64,000 nucleotides of DNA from positions 142,750,734-142,814,733 of the forward strand of contig CM057462.1 in the NCBI GenBank assembly GCA_030035585.1. The letters are read 5' to 3'. A program made the translations under genes and the position numbers. Below are positions 45,336 to 55,581 of this stretch, in pieces. The stretch's first letter is position 1; each line of letters begins with the position of its first letter. The stretch comes from Dugong dugon (lineage: Eukaryota; Chordata; Mammalia; Sirenia; Dugongidae). The notes beneath the pieces are model-generated. The model was not told the origin of the DNA. It saw only the letters and a list, made by a program, of their open reading frames with translations, and searched no databases.

Positions 45336-46404
45336 TTTATACTGTTGCATCAAAACACTGAGCACGCACTCAGGTACTAAAGACACAGTACACATATTTC
45401 TGAGGCAATCCCTCTTTCCTTTTTAAAGAAGTCTTCTGTATTGGTACCTGCTTATTAATATTTAGTGTCTTTCTAACCATTGACAGACCCTTGTCTTGCA
45501 ACCTGAGGCCCTGACAGAGAGCTGTTTCTCTCAGACTTCTAGAACACTGAATACTTAAATTTCTAGAATTTACCTAAAATCTCCTATTACTGCTTTGCCC
45601 CATTTGATGAGTCATTCTATTATTTAATTCTTCTGGGCTACCATTTGCCTGAATAATTTCTGAAGCAGGTCATTTATCTTCAACACTTAGTTGCTCAGAA
45701 GAATACTGCTTTCTGTAAATATGTCAGTCTTCACCATAAGCTTTTCTCTCTGACTGGTCTGCTCCTAATTATTGTTGCATTTCTTCATGTTACTAGCTGT
45801 CAAGTTTTGATTCTAAATGGCTCATAGTGTTACTAATAGCTTTTTACTGGGCATAAATTTTTTCCTTATCAACTATTGGAAAAAATATATATTTTGGTAC
45901 AGTTTTACTACCTTGCTTGAAATTGTGCAGTGCCATTTCACCTTATTTTAACTGTAAAACATCCTTGACTTCTTTGATTATATTGTATGGTTCAATAAAA
46001 CTATGGTATTATGAGTACTACTTTATTATTGATGCATTATCTGAACATATAACTTATTTTTTATACATTCATCTTGGTTTTGATAAAAATAAGATTTATT
46101 GGTACTCAAAGCTAGTAGTGATGGATAAGAACACAAGCCATTCTTAATAGAATCTCCAAGTGAATTATTCCTGACAGAAAACAGAAAAAAAAACAAGGAC
46201 TCTCATAAGAGATAGGTGTCCATTTCTTGCACATGCATCACAATCCTTCTCATTGTAAACCCCTATCCCTTTGATATGGTATATTTTGTTAATTCCGATG
46301 TGTAAAGATATGACGTATTCTGGTCATGGTTATGTTCCTTCTTCCTCATTTCTCCAGGCAGTGTTAGGTTCTTCGGTATACACGAACATCTCTTATAGTG
46401 ACAT
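45336..46404. other. Unique AT-rich DNA
   Basis: No gene or recognised repeat. Open frames such as 45917-46147 are low-complexity and without motif. Confidence 0.5.
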
Positions 46405-46520
46405 TTATCATTTGTTCATTTATTTATTCAAAATATCCATTGGCTGTCATTCTGACATAAGACCTACCCTCATAGAGCTTAGATTCAGGACAGGGAGACA
46501 GACATTAAAGAGAGAAATTC
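46405..46520. repeat. Ancient interspersed repeat fragment (MIR/L2 age)
   Basis: TTCATTTATTTATTCAAAAT followed by CCCTCATAGAGCTTAGATTC and GGGAGACAGACATTAAA matches a common ancient mammalian repeat phrase. I cannot say with certainty which family it is. Confidence 0.4.
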
Positions 46521-46775
46521 CACTTGTCTGTGTGTGTTTAGTTTCATTGAGAAGATTATAATAAATAAAAAAGTGTTAGAGAATCTAAGAAGCGTAACAA
46601 CAGTAAGGCCTAATGTGTTGTTGTTTTTGTTAATTGCTGTTGAGTCACCTCCGACTCATGGTGACTTACGTATAACAAAAGGAAACACTGCCCCATCTTG
46701 TGCCCTCATTGGGATATAGAAGTCCATTGTTGTGGCTATTGTGTCACTCCATCTCACTGAGGGTTTCTTTCTTTT

Positions 46776-47590
46776 GTTTTTTTTTTTGTGATTTTTTTAA
46801 ACATTGTGCTTTAGATGAAGATTTACAGAGCAAATGAGTTTCTCATTAAGCAATTGATACACGTATTGTCTTACGACATTAGTTGTCATCCTCATGATTT
46901 GTCAACATTCTCCTTTTCTCAGCCTTGGGTTTCCCATTACCAGCTTTCCTGTCCCCTCCTTCCTTCTACTCTTAACCCCTGGGCTGGTGTGTCCATTTAG
47001 TCTTGTTTGTTTTAGGGGCCTGTCTAATCTTTGGCTGAACATTGAACCTCAGAAGTGAGTTAAAAGTGTGTCCTGGGGCCATACTCTAGGGGTTTCTCCA
47101 GTCTCTGTCAGACCTGTAAGTCTGGTCTTTTTTTGTGAGTTAGAATTTTCTTCTAAATTTTTTTTCCATCTCTGTCCAGGACCCTCTATTGTGATCTCTG
47201 TCAGAGCAATCAGTGGTGGTAGCCAGGCACCATCTAGTTGTGCTGGACTCAGTCTGGTGGAGGCTGTGGTAGTTGTGGTCCATTAGTCTTTGGACTAATC
47301 TTTCCCTTGTGTCTTTAGTTTCCTTCATTTCCCTTGCTCCATGTGGGGTGGGACCAGTGGAATATCTTAGATGGCCGCTCACAAGCTTTTAAGACTGCAG
47401 ACACTACTCACCAAACCAGGATGTAGAAAATTATCTTTATAAACTATGTTATGCCAGTTGAGCTTGATGTCCCTAAGACCATGGTCCCCAGCTCTCAGCC
47501 AAGTAATTCTGTCACTCAGGGAGTTGGATGTGTCTATGGTCCAGTTGTGCTGTTTTCCCCACTGCTGTGTATTGTCTTACCCTTCACCAA
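46776..47590 (-). mobile_element. 5'-truncated L1 3' end inside the old RTE
   Basis: A T-rich tail (46777-46800), then the 3'UTR with ATTGTGCTTTAGATGAAGAT and the usual downstream text, to the edge of ORF2 (CTTACCCTTCACCAAAG). AGGGTTTCTTTCTTTT (46760-46775) and AGGGTTTCCTTCATTTT (47591-47607) form its target duplication, and both belong to the RTE. Confidence 0.88.
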
Positions 47591-48012
47591 AGGGTTTCCT
47601 TCATTTTTGATGACCAACATGATATCTTTTTTCTAGTGATTGGTCTTTTTTGATGATAAGTCCAAAGTAAGTGAGTCAAAGTCTCACCATTCTCACTTCT
47701 AAGGGAGCATTCTGGTTGTATATCTTCTAAGACTGATTTATTTATTCTTTTGTCAGTTGACAATATATTCAATACTCCTCACTAGCACCACAGTTAAACT
47801 GCATCAATTCTTCTTCTGTCTTGTGTTTTCATTGTCCAGCTTTTGCATGAATGTGAGCTGATTAAAAAAAACATAACTTGGATCTGATCACCTTAGTTAC
47901 CAAAGTGACATCTTTGCTTTTTAAAAAGGTATTTTGCAGATGATTTGCCAGGTGAAATACGTCCTTTGATTTCTTGACTGTTGTTTCCATGGACTTTGAT
48001 TTTTGATCCAAA

Positions 48013-49850
48013 TTGTTGTTGTTAGGTGCTGTCAAGTCGGTTCCAACTCATAACAACCCTATGTACAACAGAATGAAACACTGCCCGGTTCTGTGCCATC
48101 CTCACAATCATTGTTATGTTTGAGCTCATTGTTGCAGCCACTGTGTCAATCCATCTCATTGAGGGCTGTCCTCTTTTTCTCTGATCCTCTACTTCAACGA
48201 GCATAATGTTCTTCTCCAAGGACTAGTTCCTCCCGATAATGAGTTCAAAGTATGTGAGATGAAGTCTCACCATCCTTGCTTCTAAGGAGCATTCTGACTG
48301 TATTTCTTCCAAGAGATATTTGTTTGTTCTTCTGACACTCCATGATATATTCAATAGTCTTCCCCAACACCATAGTTCAAAGGCATCAATTCTTCTTCAG
48401 TCTTCCTTATTCATTGTCCAGCTTTCACAAGCATATGAGGAGATTGAAAGCACCATGGCTTGGGTCAGGCGCACCTTAGTCTTCAAGGTGACACCTTTGC
48501 TTTTTAACACTTTAAAGAGATCTTTTGCTGCAGATTTGCCCAATGCAATGCATCGTTTGATTTCTTGACTGCTGCCTCCATGGGTGTTGATTGTGGATCC
48601 AAGTAAAACGAAATCCTTGACAACTTCAATCTTTTCTCCATGTATCATGATGTTGCTTATGAGTCCAGTTGTGAGGATTTTTGTTTTCCTTAGATTGAAC
48701 TATAATCCATATTGAAGGCTGTGGTCTTTGATCTTCATCAGTAACTGCTTCAAGTCCTCTTCACTTTCAGCAAGCAAGATTGTGTCATCTGCATAATGCA
48801 TGTTGTTAATGAGTCTTCCTCCAATCTTGATGCCACATTCTTCTTCATATAGTCCAGCTTCTCAAATTATTTGCTCAGCATACAGACTGAATAAGTATGG
48901 TGAATCGATACAACTCTGACGCATACCTTTCCTGACTTTAAACAACTCAGTATCCTCTTGTTTTGTTTGAAGGACTGCCTCTTGGTCTATGTTCAGGTTC
49001 CTCATGAACACAATTAAGTGCTCTGGAATTCTCATTTTTCACAATGTTATCGATAATTTTTTATGATCCACATAGTCAAATGCCTTTGCATAATCAGAAA
49101 AACACAGGTAAACTTATTTCTAGTATTCTCAGCTGTCAGCCAGGATCCATCTGACATCAGCAATGATATCCCTGTTTCCACGTCCTCTTCTGAGTCTGGC
49201 TTGAATTTCTGGCAGTTCCCTGTTGATGTACTGCTGCAACCACTTTTGAATGATCTTCAACAAAATTCTACTTGAGTGTGATATTAATCATGTTGTTCTT
49301 GTTAGGTGCCATTGAGTCGGTTCCAACTCATAGTGACCCTATAAGACAGAGTAGAATTGCTCCATAAGATTTATTAATAGGGATATTATGATATTGTTCA
49401 GTGATTTCCGCCTTTGGTTGGATCACCTTTCTTTGGAATAGGCATAAATATGGATCACTTCCAGTCAGTTGGCATAGACCAGTGAGCACTTCCAGCTCTG
49501 CATCTGTTTGTTGAAACATCTCAGTTGGTATTCTGTCAATTCCTTGAGCCTTATTTTTTGCCAGTGCCTTCAGTACAGCTTCAACCTCTTCCTTCAGTAA
49601 CATTGGTTCCTTATCATATGCTACCTCCTGAAATGGTTGAACAATGACCAATTCTTTTTGGTATAAGGACTCTGTATTCCTTCCATCTTCTTTTGATGCT
49701 TCCTGCATCATTTAATATTTCCACATAGAATTCTTCAATATAGCAATGCAAGGCTTGAATTTTTTCTTCAGTTATTTCAGCTGGAGAAATACAGAGTATG
49801 TTCTTCCCTTTTGGTTTTCTAACTCTAGGTCTTGGCACATGTCATTATAA
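48013..49850 (-). mobile_element. Younger RTE LINE, 5'-truncated, inside the old RTE
   Basis: This minus-strand RTE of about 1.84 kb begins at its 3' end with a (TTG)n tail and the hairpin block AAGTCGGTTCCAACTC (48035-48050). It contains the C-terminal half of the polyprotein: thumb region MIHGEKIEVVKDFVLLGSTI (48648-48397 frame), a YADDT box near 48785-48800, and the start of the RT palm near 49500-49700 (EVLKALAKNKAQGIDRIPTE). The host RTE text GATCCAA stops at 48012 and goes on at 49851 with CCAAAGTAGAATG, so about 4-5 bases are duplicated. A short SINE lies inside at 49291-49380. Confidence 0.9.
49291..49380 (-). mobile_element. Short AfroSINE/RTE-tail fragment nested in the younger RTE
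   Basis: It begins with the tail TGTTGTTCTTGTTAGGTGCC, then GAGTCGGTTCCAACTCATAG, and ends with the SINE-type block AGACAGAGTAGAATTGCTCC. The flanks GATATTAATCA and GATATTATGA look like a target duplication. The interrupted RTE text continues after it. Confidence 0.8.
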
Positions 49851-50331
49851 CCAAAGTAGAATGAAATAATTGACATCTTCAATTTTTTATCCATTTATCA
49901 TAATATTATTTATCAGTCCAGGCATGAAGATATTCATTTTCTTCATATTCAGATGTAATACATACTGAAGGCTGCCGTTTTTTACCTTAATCAGTAAATG
50001 CTTTGAGCTATCTTCATTTTCTCAAGCAGGGTTCTATCATTCAGTAAGCAGATTGTATTATTCTGACATATAGCAGCCCAGATGCATTAATAGAATGACT
50101 TATCAATTTTCATCCCCACAGTATCCCCTTACTCTGTTCAAACAAAACTGTCTTGATCCATGGACTGATTCCACATGAGCATAATTAAATGTACTGGAAT
50201 TCCCACTCTTCCTAATGTTTTTCATAATTTATTATGATCCACACAGTCAAATGTCTTTGTAAAGTCAATAAAACACAGGTAAACATCTTTCTTGTATTCT
50301 CTGCTTTCAGTCAAAATCCATCTGACTTCAA

Positions 50332-52935
50332 CTCCATGAGAAAACTACTGGAATGAAAAGAAAGATTCAGCAGAGTAGCAGAATACAAGATAAACACACA
50401 AAAATCAGCTGGATTTATACACCAATAAAGAGAACAATGAAAAGAAAATCAGAAAAATAATACAATTTACAATAGCCCCTAAAAAAATAAAATACTTAGG
50501 AATAAATTTAACCAGGGAAGTAAAAGACCTTTGCAAAGAAAACTACAAAACACTACTGCAAGAAACCCAAAGGGATCTACCTAAATGGAAAACATAGCAT
50601 GCTATGGATAGGTAGACTCAACATTGTGAAAATGACAATTCTACCTCAAGCAATTTACAAATACAATGCAATCCCAATCCAGACCCAACTACATTCTTTA
50701 AAGAGATACTAATCATTAACTTTATATGGAAAGAGACGAAGCTCCAGATAAGTAAAGCACTATTGAAGAAGAAGAATAAAGTAGGAGGACTCACACTACC
50801 TGACCTCAGAACCTACTATACAGCTACTGTAGTCAAAACAGCCTGCCACTGGTACAACGACAGATACATTGACCAGTGGAACAGAATTGAGAACCCAGAT
50901 GTAAATCTATCCACCCACAGTCACCTGATCTTTGACAGGGGCCAAGGTTCATCAAATGTAGAAAGAACAGTCTTTTTAACAAATCATGCTGGCAAAACTG
51001 GATGCCCATCTGCAAATAAATGAAACAGGACCCATACCTCACACCATATACAAAAACTAATTCAAAATGAATCAAAGAACTAATACAAAGCCAAAAATTA
51101 TATACTTCATAGAAGAAAAAATAGGATCAACACTAGAGACCCTAATACACGGCATTAACAGGATACAAACCATAACACACAAACTCCAGAAGATAAACTA
51201 GATAACTGGGATCATCTAAAAATTAAACACTTATGCTCATCAAAAGACTTCACCAAAAGAGAAAATTTTTTAGACATTACAAGTCAGACAAAGGTCTAAT
51301 CCGTAAAGTCTGCAAGAAAATCCAATAGCTCTACAACAAAAAGACAAATAATCCAATTAAAAAATGGGCAAAGGAAATGAATAGTCACTTCACCAAAGAA
51401 GACATTCAAGTGCCCAATAGACACATGAGGAAATGCTCGTGATCACTAGCCACTAGAGAAATGCAAATCAAAACCGCAATGAGATACCATCTCACCCTGG
51501 CATTACTGGCACACACACACACACACACACACAAAAAAAAAAACCTGGAAATAACAACGTTGAAGAGGCTGCAGGGAGATCGGAAGTCTCATTCACTGCT
51601 AGTGGGAATGCAAAATGATACAACCATTTTGGAAAATGATACGGCACTACCTTAGAAAACTAGAAATAGAAATAGAAATATGATCTCACTCCTAGGAATA
51701 TATCCTAGGGAAATAAGAGATGTCATACGAATAGACGTATGCACACCCATGTTCATTGCAGCATTGTTCACAATAGAAAAATGTTGGAAATAATCTAGAT
51801 GTCCATCAACAGATGAATGGATAAACAAACTATGGTACATACACACAATGGAGTATTATGCAATGATAAAGAACAATGATGAATCTGTGAAGCATCTCAT
51901 AAAGTGGATGAAACTGGAGGACCTTATACTGAGTGATAAGTCAATCACAAAAAGACAAATATTGTATGAGACCACTACTGTAAAAACTCATGAAAAGGTT
52001 TACGCACCAAAAGAAACAATCTTTGATGGTTATGAGGGAAGGGAGGGGTGGGAGGGGGGATACTAATTAGACAATAGATAAGTGGTAACTTTGGTGAAGG
52101 GCAAGACAGTACACAATACTGGGGAAACCAGCACAACTTGTGCAAAGACAGGTCATGGAAACTCTGTAGACACATCCAAACTCCCTGAGGGAATGAATTG
52201 CTGAGCAGAGGGCTGTGAGGACCATGGTCTTGGGGAACATCTAGCTCAATTGGCATAACATAATTTATAAAGAAAATATTCTACATTCTACCTTAGTGAG
52301 TAGTGTCTGGGGTTTAAAAGCTTATGAGCAACCATCTAAGATACTCCACTCATCTCACCATTTCTAGAGCAGGGGAGAATGAAGAAAATAAGACACAATG
52401 GAAAGATCAGTCCAAAGGATTAATGGACCACAACCACCATGGTCTTCACCAGACTGAGTCCAGTATAGTGAGATGGTGCCTGGCTACCACCTCTGACTAC
52501 TCTGACAGGGATCATTACAGACGGTCCCAGACAGAGCTGGAGAAAAAGGTACAACAAAATTCAAAGTCACAAAGAAGAGACCAGACTTACTGGCCTGACA
52601 GAGACTGGAGAAACCCCGAGAGTATGGCCCCCAGACACACTTTTAGTTCAGTGATTAAGTCACTCCCAAGGCTCACCCTTCAGCCAAAGATTAAACAGCC
52701 CCATAAAACAAAATGAGACTAATGGGACACAAGAGTCCAGGGACAAGGACTAGAAGTCAAGAGGGGACAGGAAAGCTGGTAATCAGGAATCAAGGTGAGA
52801 AAGGAGAGTGTTGACATGTCTTGGGGTTGTTAACCAGTGTCATAAAACAATATGTGTACTAACTGTTTACTGAGAAACTACTTGGTCTGTAAACCTTCAT
52901 CTAATGTACAATTAAAAAAATAGAGATATTATTAT
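50332..52935 (+). mobile_element. 5'-truncated L1 inserted in the old RTE
   Basis: This plus-strand L1 of about 2.6 kb starts inside ORF2 (RT thumb region) and runs through the ORF2 stop at 52064-52066, the 3'UTR and an A-rich tail (52911-52935). The ORF2 part shows [20 protein letters not shown] and, near 50860, [20 protein letters not shown]; near the end, NGYE-type Gly/Glu-rich codons before the stop. The flanks AAAATCCATCTGACTTCA (50313-50330) and AAAATGTCCATTTAACTTTA (52937-52956) are a diverged target duplication made of RTE sequence. A (CA)n tract lies at 51510-51532. Confidence 0.9.
51510..51532. repeat. (CA)n microsatellite in L1 ORF2
   Basis: About 11 CA units are followed by a run of A. 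The other L1 copies lack it, so it expanded after insertion. Confidence 0.95.
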
Positions 52936-54162
52936 AAAAAATGTCCATTTAACTTTAGCAATGATATGTCTCGTTCCATGTCCTTTTCTGAGTCTAGCTT
53001 GAAATTTGGCAGTTCCCTATCAATGTACAATGTCAGTAGTTTTATAATTACCTTAAGCAAAATTTTGCTTTTATGTGATATTAATGATTTTGTTTGGTAA
53101 TTTCCAACTTCCATTTGTTTGCCTTTGTTTGGCATGGGCATAGGTATGGATCTCTTCCAGGCAGTTGACCATATAACAGTCTTCCAAATTTCTTGACAAA
53201 GACAAGTAAACACTTCCAGCGTTGCATTCATTTGTTGAAGCGTTTCGATTAGTATTCTGTCAATTCCTGGAGCCTCATTTTCACCAAGACCTTCAGTACA
53301 GCTTGAACCCATCCTTTCATTATTATTCAACAATTTGCTCATTGAATACTTCAGCAATGAAACTTGAGACTGGACTTTTCTCTTCAGTTCTTTCTGCTTG
53401 AGAAATGCTGATCATATTCTTCCCTTTTGTTTCTCTAACTCCAGGTCTTTGCACCTTTCCTCATAACACTTTACCTTATCCTCTTGAGTCATCCTCTGAA
53501 ATATTCTGTTCAGCGCTTTTACTTCATCATTTACTATGTTTACTTCAGTTACTCTGCACTTATGAGTAAGTTTCAATGTCTCTTCTGGCATCCATTTGAA
53601 CTTTTTCTTTTTTTCTGTCTTTTTTCAGGGTTCAGTGTATCACGTCTATTCTTGAGATAGTCCCTAAATTTAGACAGTGTATTTTCAAGGTTGTATTTTG
53701 TCTCTCATGGACTTACTTTGGTTTTCTTCAGCTTCAACTTCAAATTGTACGTAATCAACTGATGGCCTGTTCTGCATTCAGTTAGTAGCTTTGTCTTGAC
53801 TGATAATATTGAGCTGCTTCATCATCTCTCTCACAAGTATAGCCTATTTGAATACTGTGTAGTTTATCTGGCAAGGTCCATGTGTATAATAATCAATTGT
53901 GTTGTTGAAAAATATAGTTCCTATGAATAAGTTGGGGTCTTGTAGAATTCTGTAATGTGATTTCTGGTATCATTTCGATCATCAAAACTGTATTTTCCAG
54001 CTACTGATCTTTCTTCATTGCTTCCAACTTTCACATTCCAATCACCAGTAATAATCAATGCACCTTGATTGCAGGTTCCCTCAATTTCAGACTGTAGCAG
54101 GTCATAAAAATCTTTGGCATTTGTGGTTGGTGAGTAAATTTGAATACTGGTCATATGAACTG

Positions 54163-54548
54163 TTTTTTTTTTTTTTTTGTAAACCAACATCAAACCCAAC
54201 AAGCTGCCGTTGTATCAATTCTGATGTGTTAAAGGGCTCTCTATAGGATTTTTGTGGCCGTAATTTTTATGGGTGGAGCCCTAGTGGTACAGTGCTTAAG
54301 AGCTGAACTGCTAACCAAAAGGTAGGCAGTTGGAATCTACCAGTCGCTCCTTGGAAACCCTGTGGGGCAGTTCTACTCTGTCCTACAGGGCAGCTATGAG
54401 GCAGAATCCACTTGATGGCAAAGGATTTGGTGTTTTGGGTTTTTTAATCTTTATGGGAGTTGATTGCCAGGCTTTTCTTCTGCAACATTGCTAAGTGGGA
54501 TAGAACCATTAATAGCTGATAGCAAACCACTTGCTTCATCCAGGCACC
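54163..54548 (-). mobile_element. AfroSINE inside the old RTE, itself interrupted
   Basis: This minus-strand SINE starts with its T-rich tail (54164-54179) and CAACATCAAACCCAACAAGC, goes on to about 54273 and resumes at 54445 with TTTATGGGAGTTGATTGCCA, ending with the tRNA-like head near 54548. It splits the RTE endonuclease region (RTE text ...CATATGAACTG | CTGGTCTTTCTCG...). Confidence 0.8.
54274..54444 (+). mobile_element. AfroSINE nested in the opposite-strand AfroSINE
   Basis: Plus-strand copy: head GAGCCCTAGTGGTACAGTGC, then CTGAACTGCTAACCAAAAGG, GGCAGTTGGAATCTACCAG (tRNA B-box-like), CTTGGAAACCCTGTGGGGCA, TTCTACTCTGTCCTACAGGG and the TTTGG-rich tail. The flanks TAATTTTTATGGG (54261-54273) and TAATCTTTATGGG (54445-54457) are its target duplication and belong to the host SINE. 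Confidence 0.92.
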
Positions 54549-55194
54549 TGGTCTTTCTCGTAAGGGTGTGCATATTAACCTATCACTGACCGTATTATAC
54601 TTCAGGGTAGATCTTGAAATGTTATTCTTAACAATGAATGCAACATCCTTCCTCTTTAATTTGTCATTCCTGGGGTAGTAGAACATACGATTGTCAGATT
54701 CAAAACAGCCAATACCAGTCAATTTCAGCTTATTAATGCCTAGAATATCAATCTTCAAGCATTTCATTTCATTTTGACAACTTCCAGTTTTCCTTGATTG
54801 GTACTTTGTGCATTCCATGTTTCCATTACTAATGTATGTTTGCAGCTGTTACTTCTCATTCTGAGTCAACCACATGAAGAAATGAAAGTCCCAAAGGCTT
54901 TACTCCACCTGTATCATTATAGTTAACTCTACTTTGAGAAGACAGCCGTTCTTCAGTCGTATTTCAAATGCCTTCCAACCTGGGTAGAGGGAGGTGACTC
55001 ATCATGTAGCACTCTGCCAGGTAATATTCTCTTGTTACACATAGATTTTTCATTCGTTGTTTTTCAGAAGTACATCACCAGTCCTTTCTTTCAAGTTTGT
55101 TTTAGTGTTCACTGACCTGTCCAACATGGGTGACCCTGCTAGTATATGAAATACCAGTGGCATAACATCCAGCCTCATAGCAACACAGACATTG

Positions 55195-55425
55195 AGTGTT
55201 TATTAAATGTCACTTACTATTCAAAATACTTAATATATTTTATTTATCACGTGAAGCTACTCCATGAGCTAAATACTATAGTTCCATTTTACTGATGAAG
55301 ATATGGATGTACAGAGATGTTAAGCAACTTTTGCAAGGTCATAGAGTTAATAAGATGTGTAATCAGAATTCAGATTCAGAAATTCTTGTTCCATAGCTCA
55401 CACTTTAGCCTCTCCACAGCAGAAA
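55195..55425 (-). mobile_element. MIR SINE
   Basis: Complement of MIR in order: TTTATTAAATG start, CTACTCCATGAGCTAAATAC, TCCATTTTACTGATGAAGAT, GAGATGTTAAGCAACTTTTG, AAGGTCATAGAGTTAATAAG and GAATTCAGATTC. It lies in the small unique gap between two head-to-head RTE copies. Confidence 0.85.
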
Positions 55426-55570
55426 AACCTAATTTAGATGGGCTAGTCAGGATGGTATTCTTGCAAGAGAATTACCAGAGTTAGGAAGGAAAGAATGGGG
55501 ATTAATTAGCCAGGTGAGATGGATGGGGTAGCAAAAGAGGGTGCTTTCCAGGCATAGAAATAGCATGTGC

Positions 55571-55581
55571 CAAGGCTGTGA
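55571..55581. repeat. 11-bp target-site duplication, left (plus-strand RTE)
   Basis: CAAGGCTGTGA is repeated exactly at 59869-59879, directly after the (AAC)n tail. Confidence 0.9.

Larger units (their letters stand above)
46612..55190 (-). mobile_element. Near full-length old RTE LINE, split by four insertions
   Basis: Five pieces of one minus-strand RTE are in collinear order: 46612-46775 (3' end), 47591-48012, 49851-50331, 52936-54162 and 54549-55190 (5' end). Together they give about 3.1 kb, near the full length for an RTE. The pieces are parted by an L1 fragment (46776-47590), a younger RTE (48013-49850), an L1 on the other strand (50332-52935) and a SINE pair (54163-54548). Each junction is consistent: the RTE text resumes where it stopped. 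The 5' end carries the RTE leader (CAACATGGGTGACCCTGCTA near 55120). It is the oldest element of this block and encodes no intact protein. Confidence 0.88.
52936..55190 (-). pseudogene. N-terminal half of the old RTE polyprotein (endonuclease)
   Basis: The RTE endonuclease is of apurinic type and cuts the target for reverse transcription. Visible parts in minus direction: KIDILGINKLKLTGIGCFES followed by FIVKNNISRSTLKYNTVSDR (54818-54444 frame), then IQIYSPTTNAKDFYDLLQSE and LIITGDWNVKVGSNEERSVA (54202-53921 frame) with the GDWN box intact. The linker and start of the RT follow (VEN-type frame 53357-52932: NEAPGIDRILIETLQQMNAT, PMPNKGKQMEVGNYQTKSLI). A SINE pair at 54163-54548 and many frameshifts break it. 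Confidence 0.88.

Noticed and set aside
51510..51532. CRISPR-like or other regular repeat array
   Set aside because: The only regular short-period arrays are microsatellites (CA, GT, TTTG) and the L1 leader units. There are no spacers between identical palindromic repeats, and the window is eukaryotic.
54274..54444. A tRNA gene at the AfroSINE head
   Set aside because: The A- and B-box-like blocks belong to the tRNA-derived SINE. The cloverleaf is not maintained, and the element has a SINE body, tail and target duplication.
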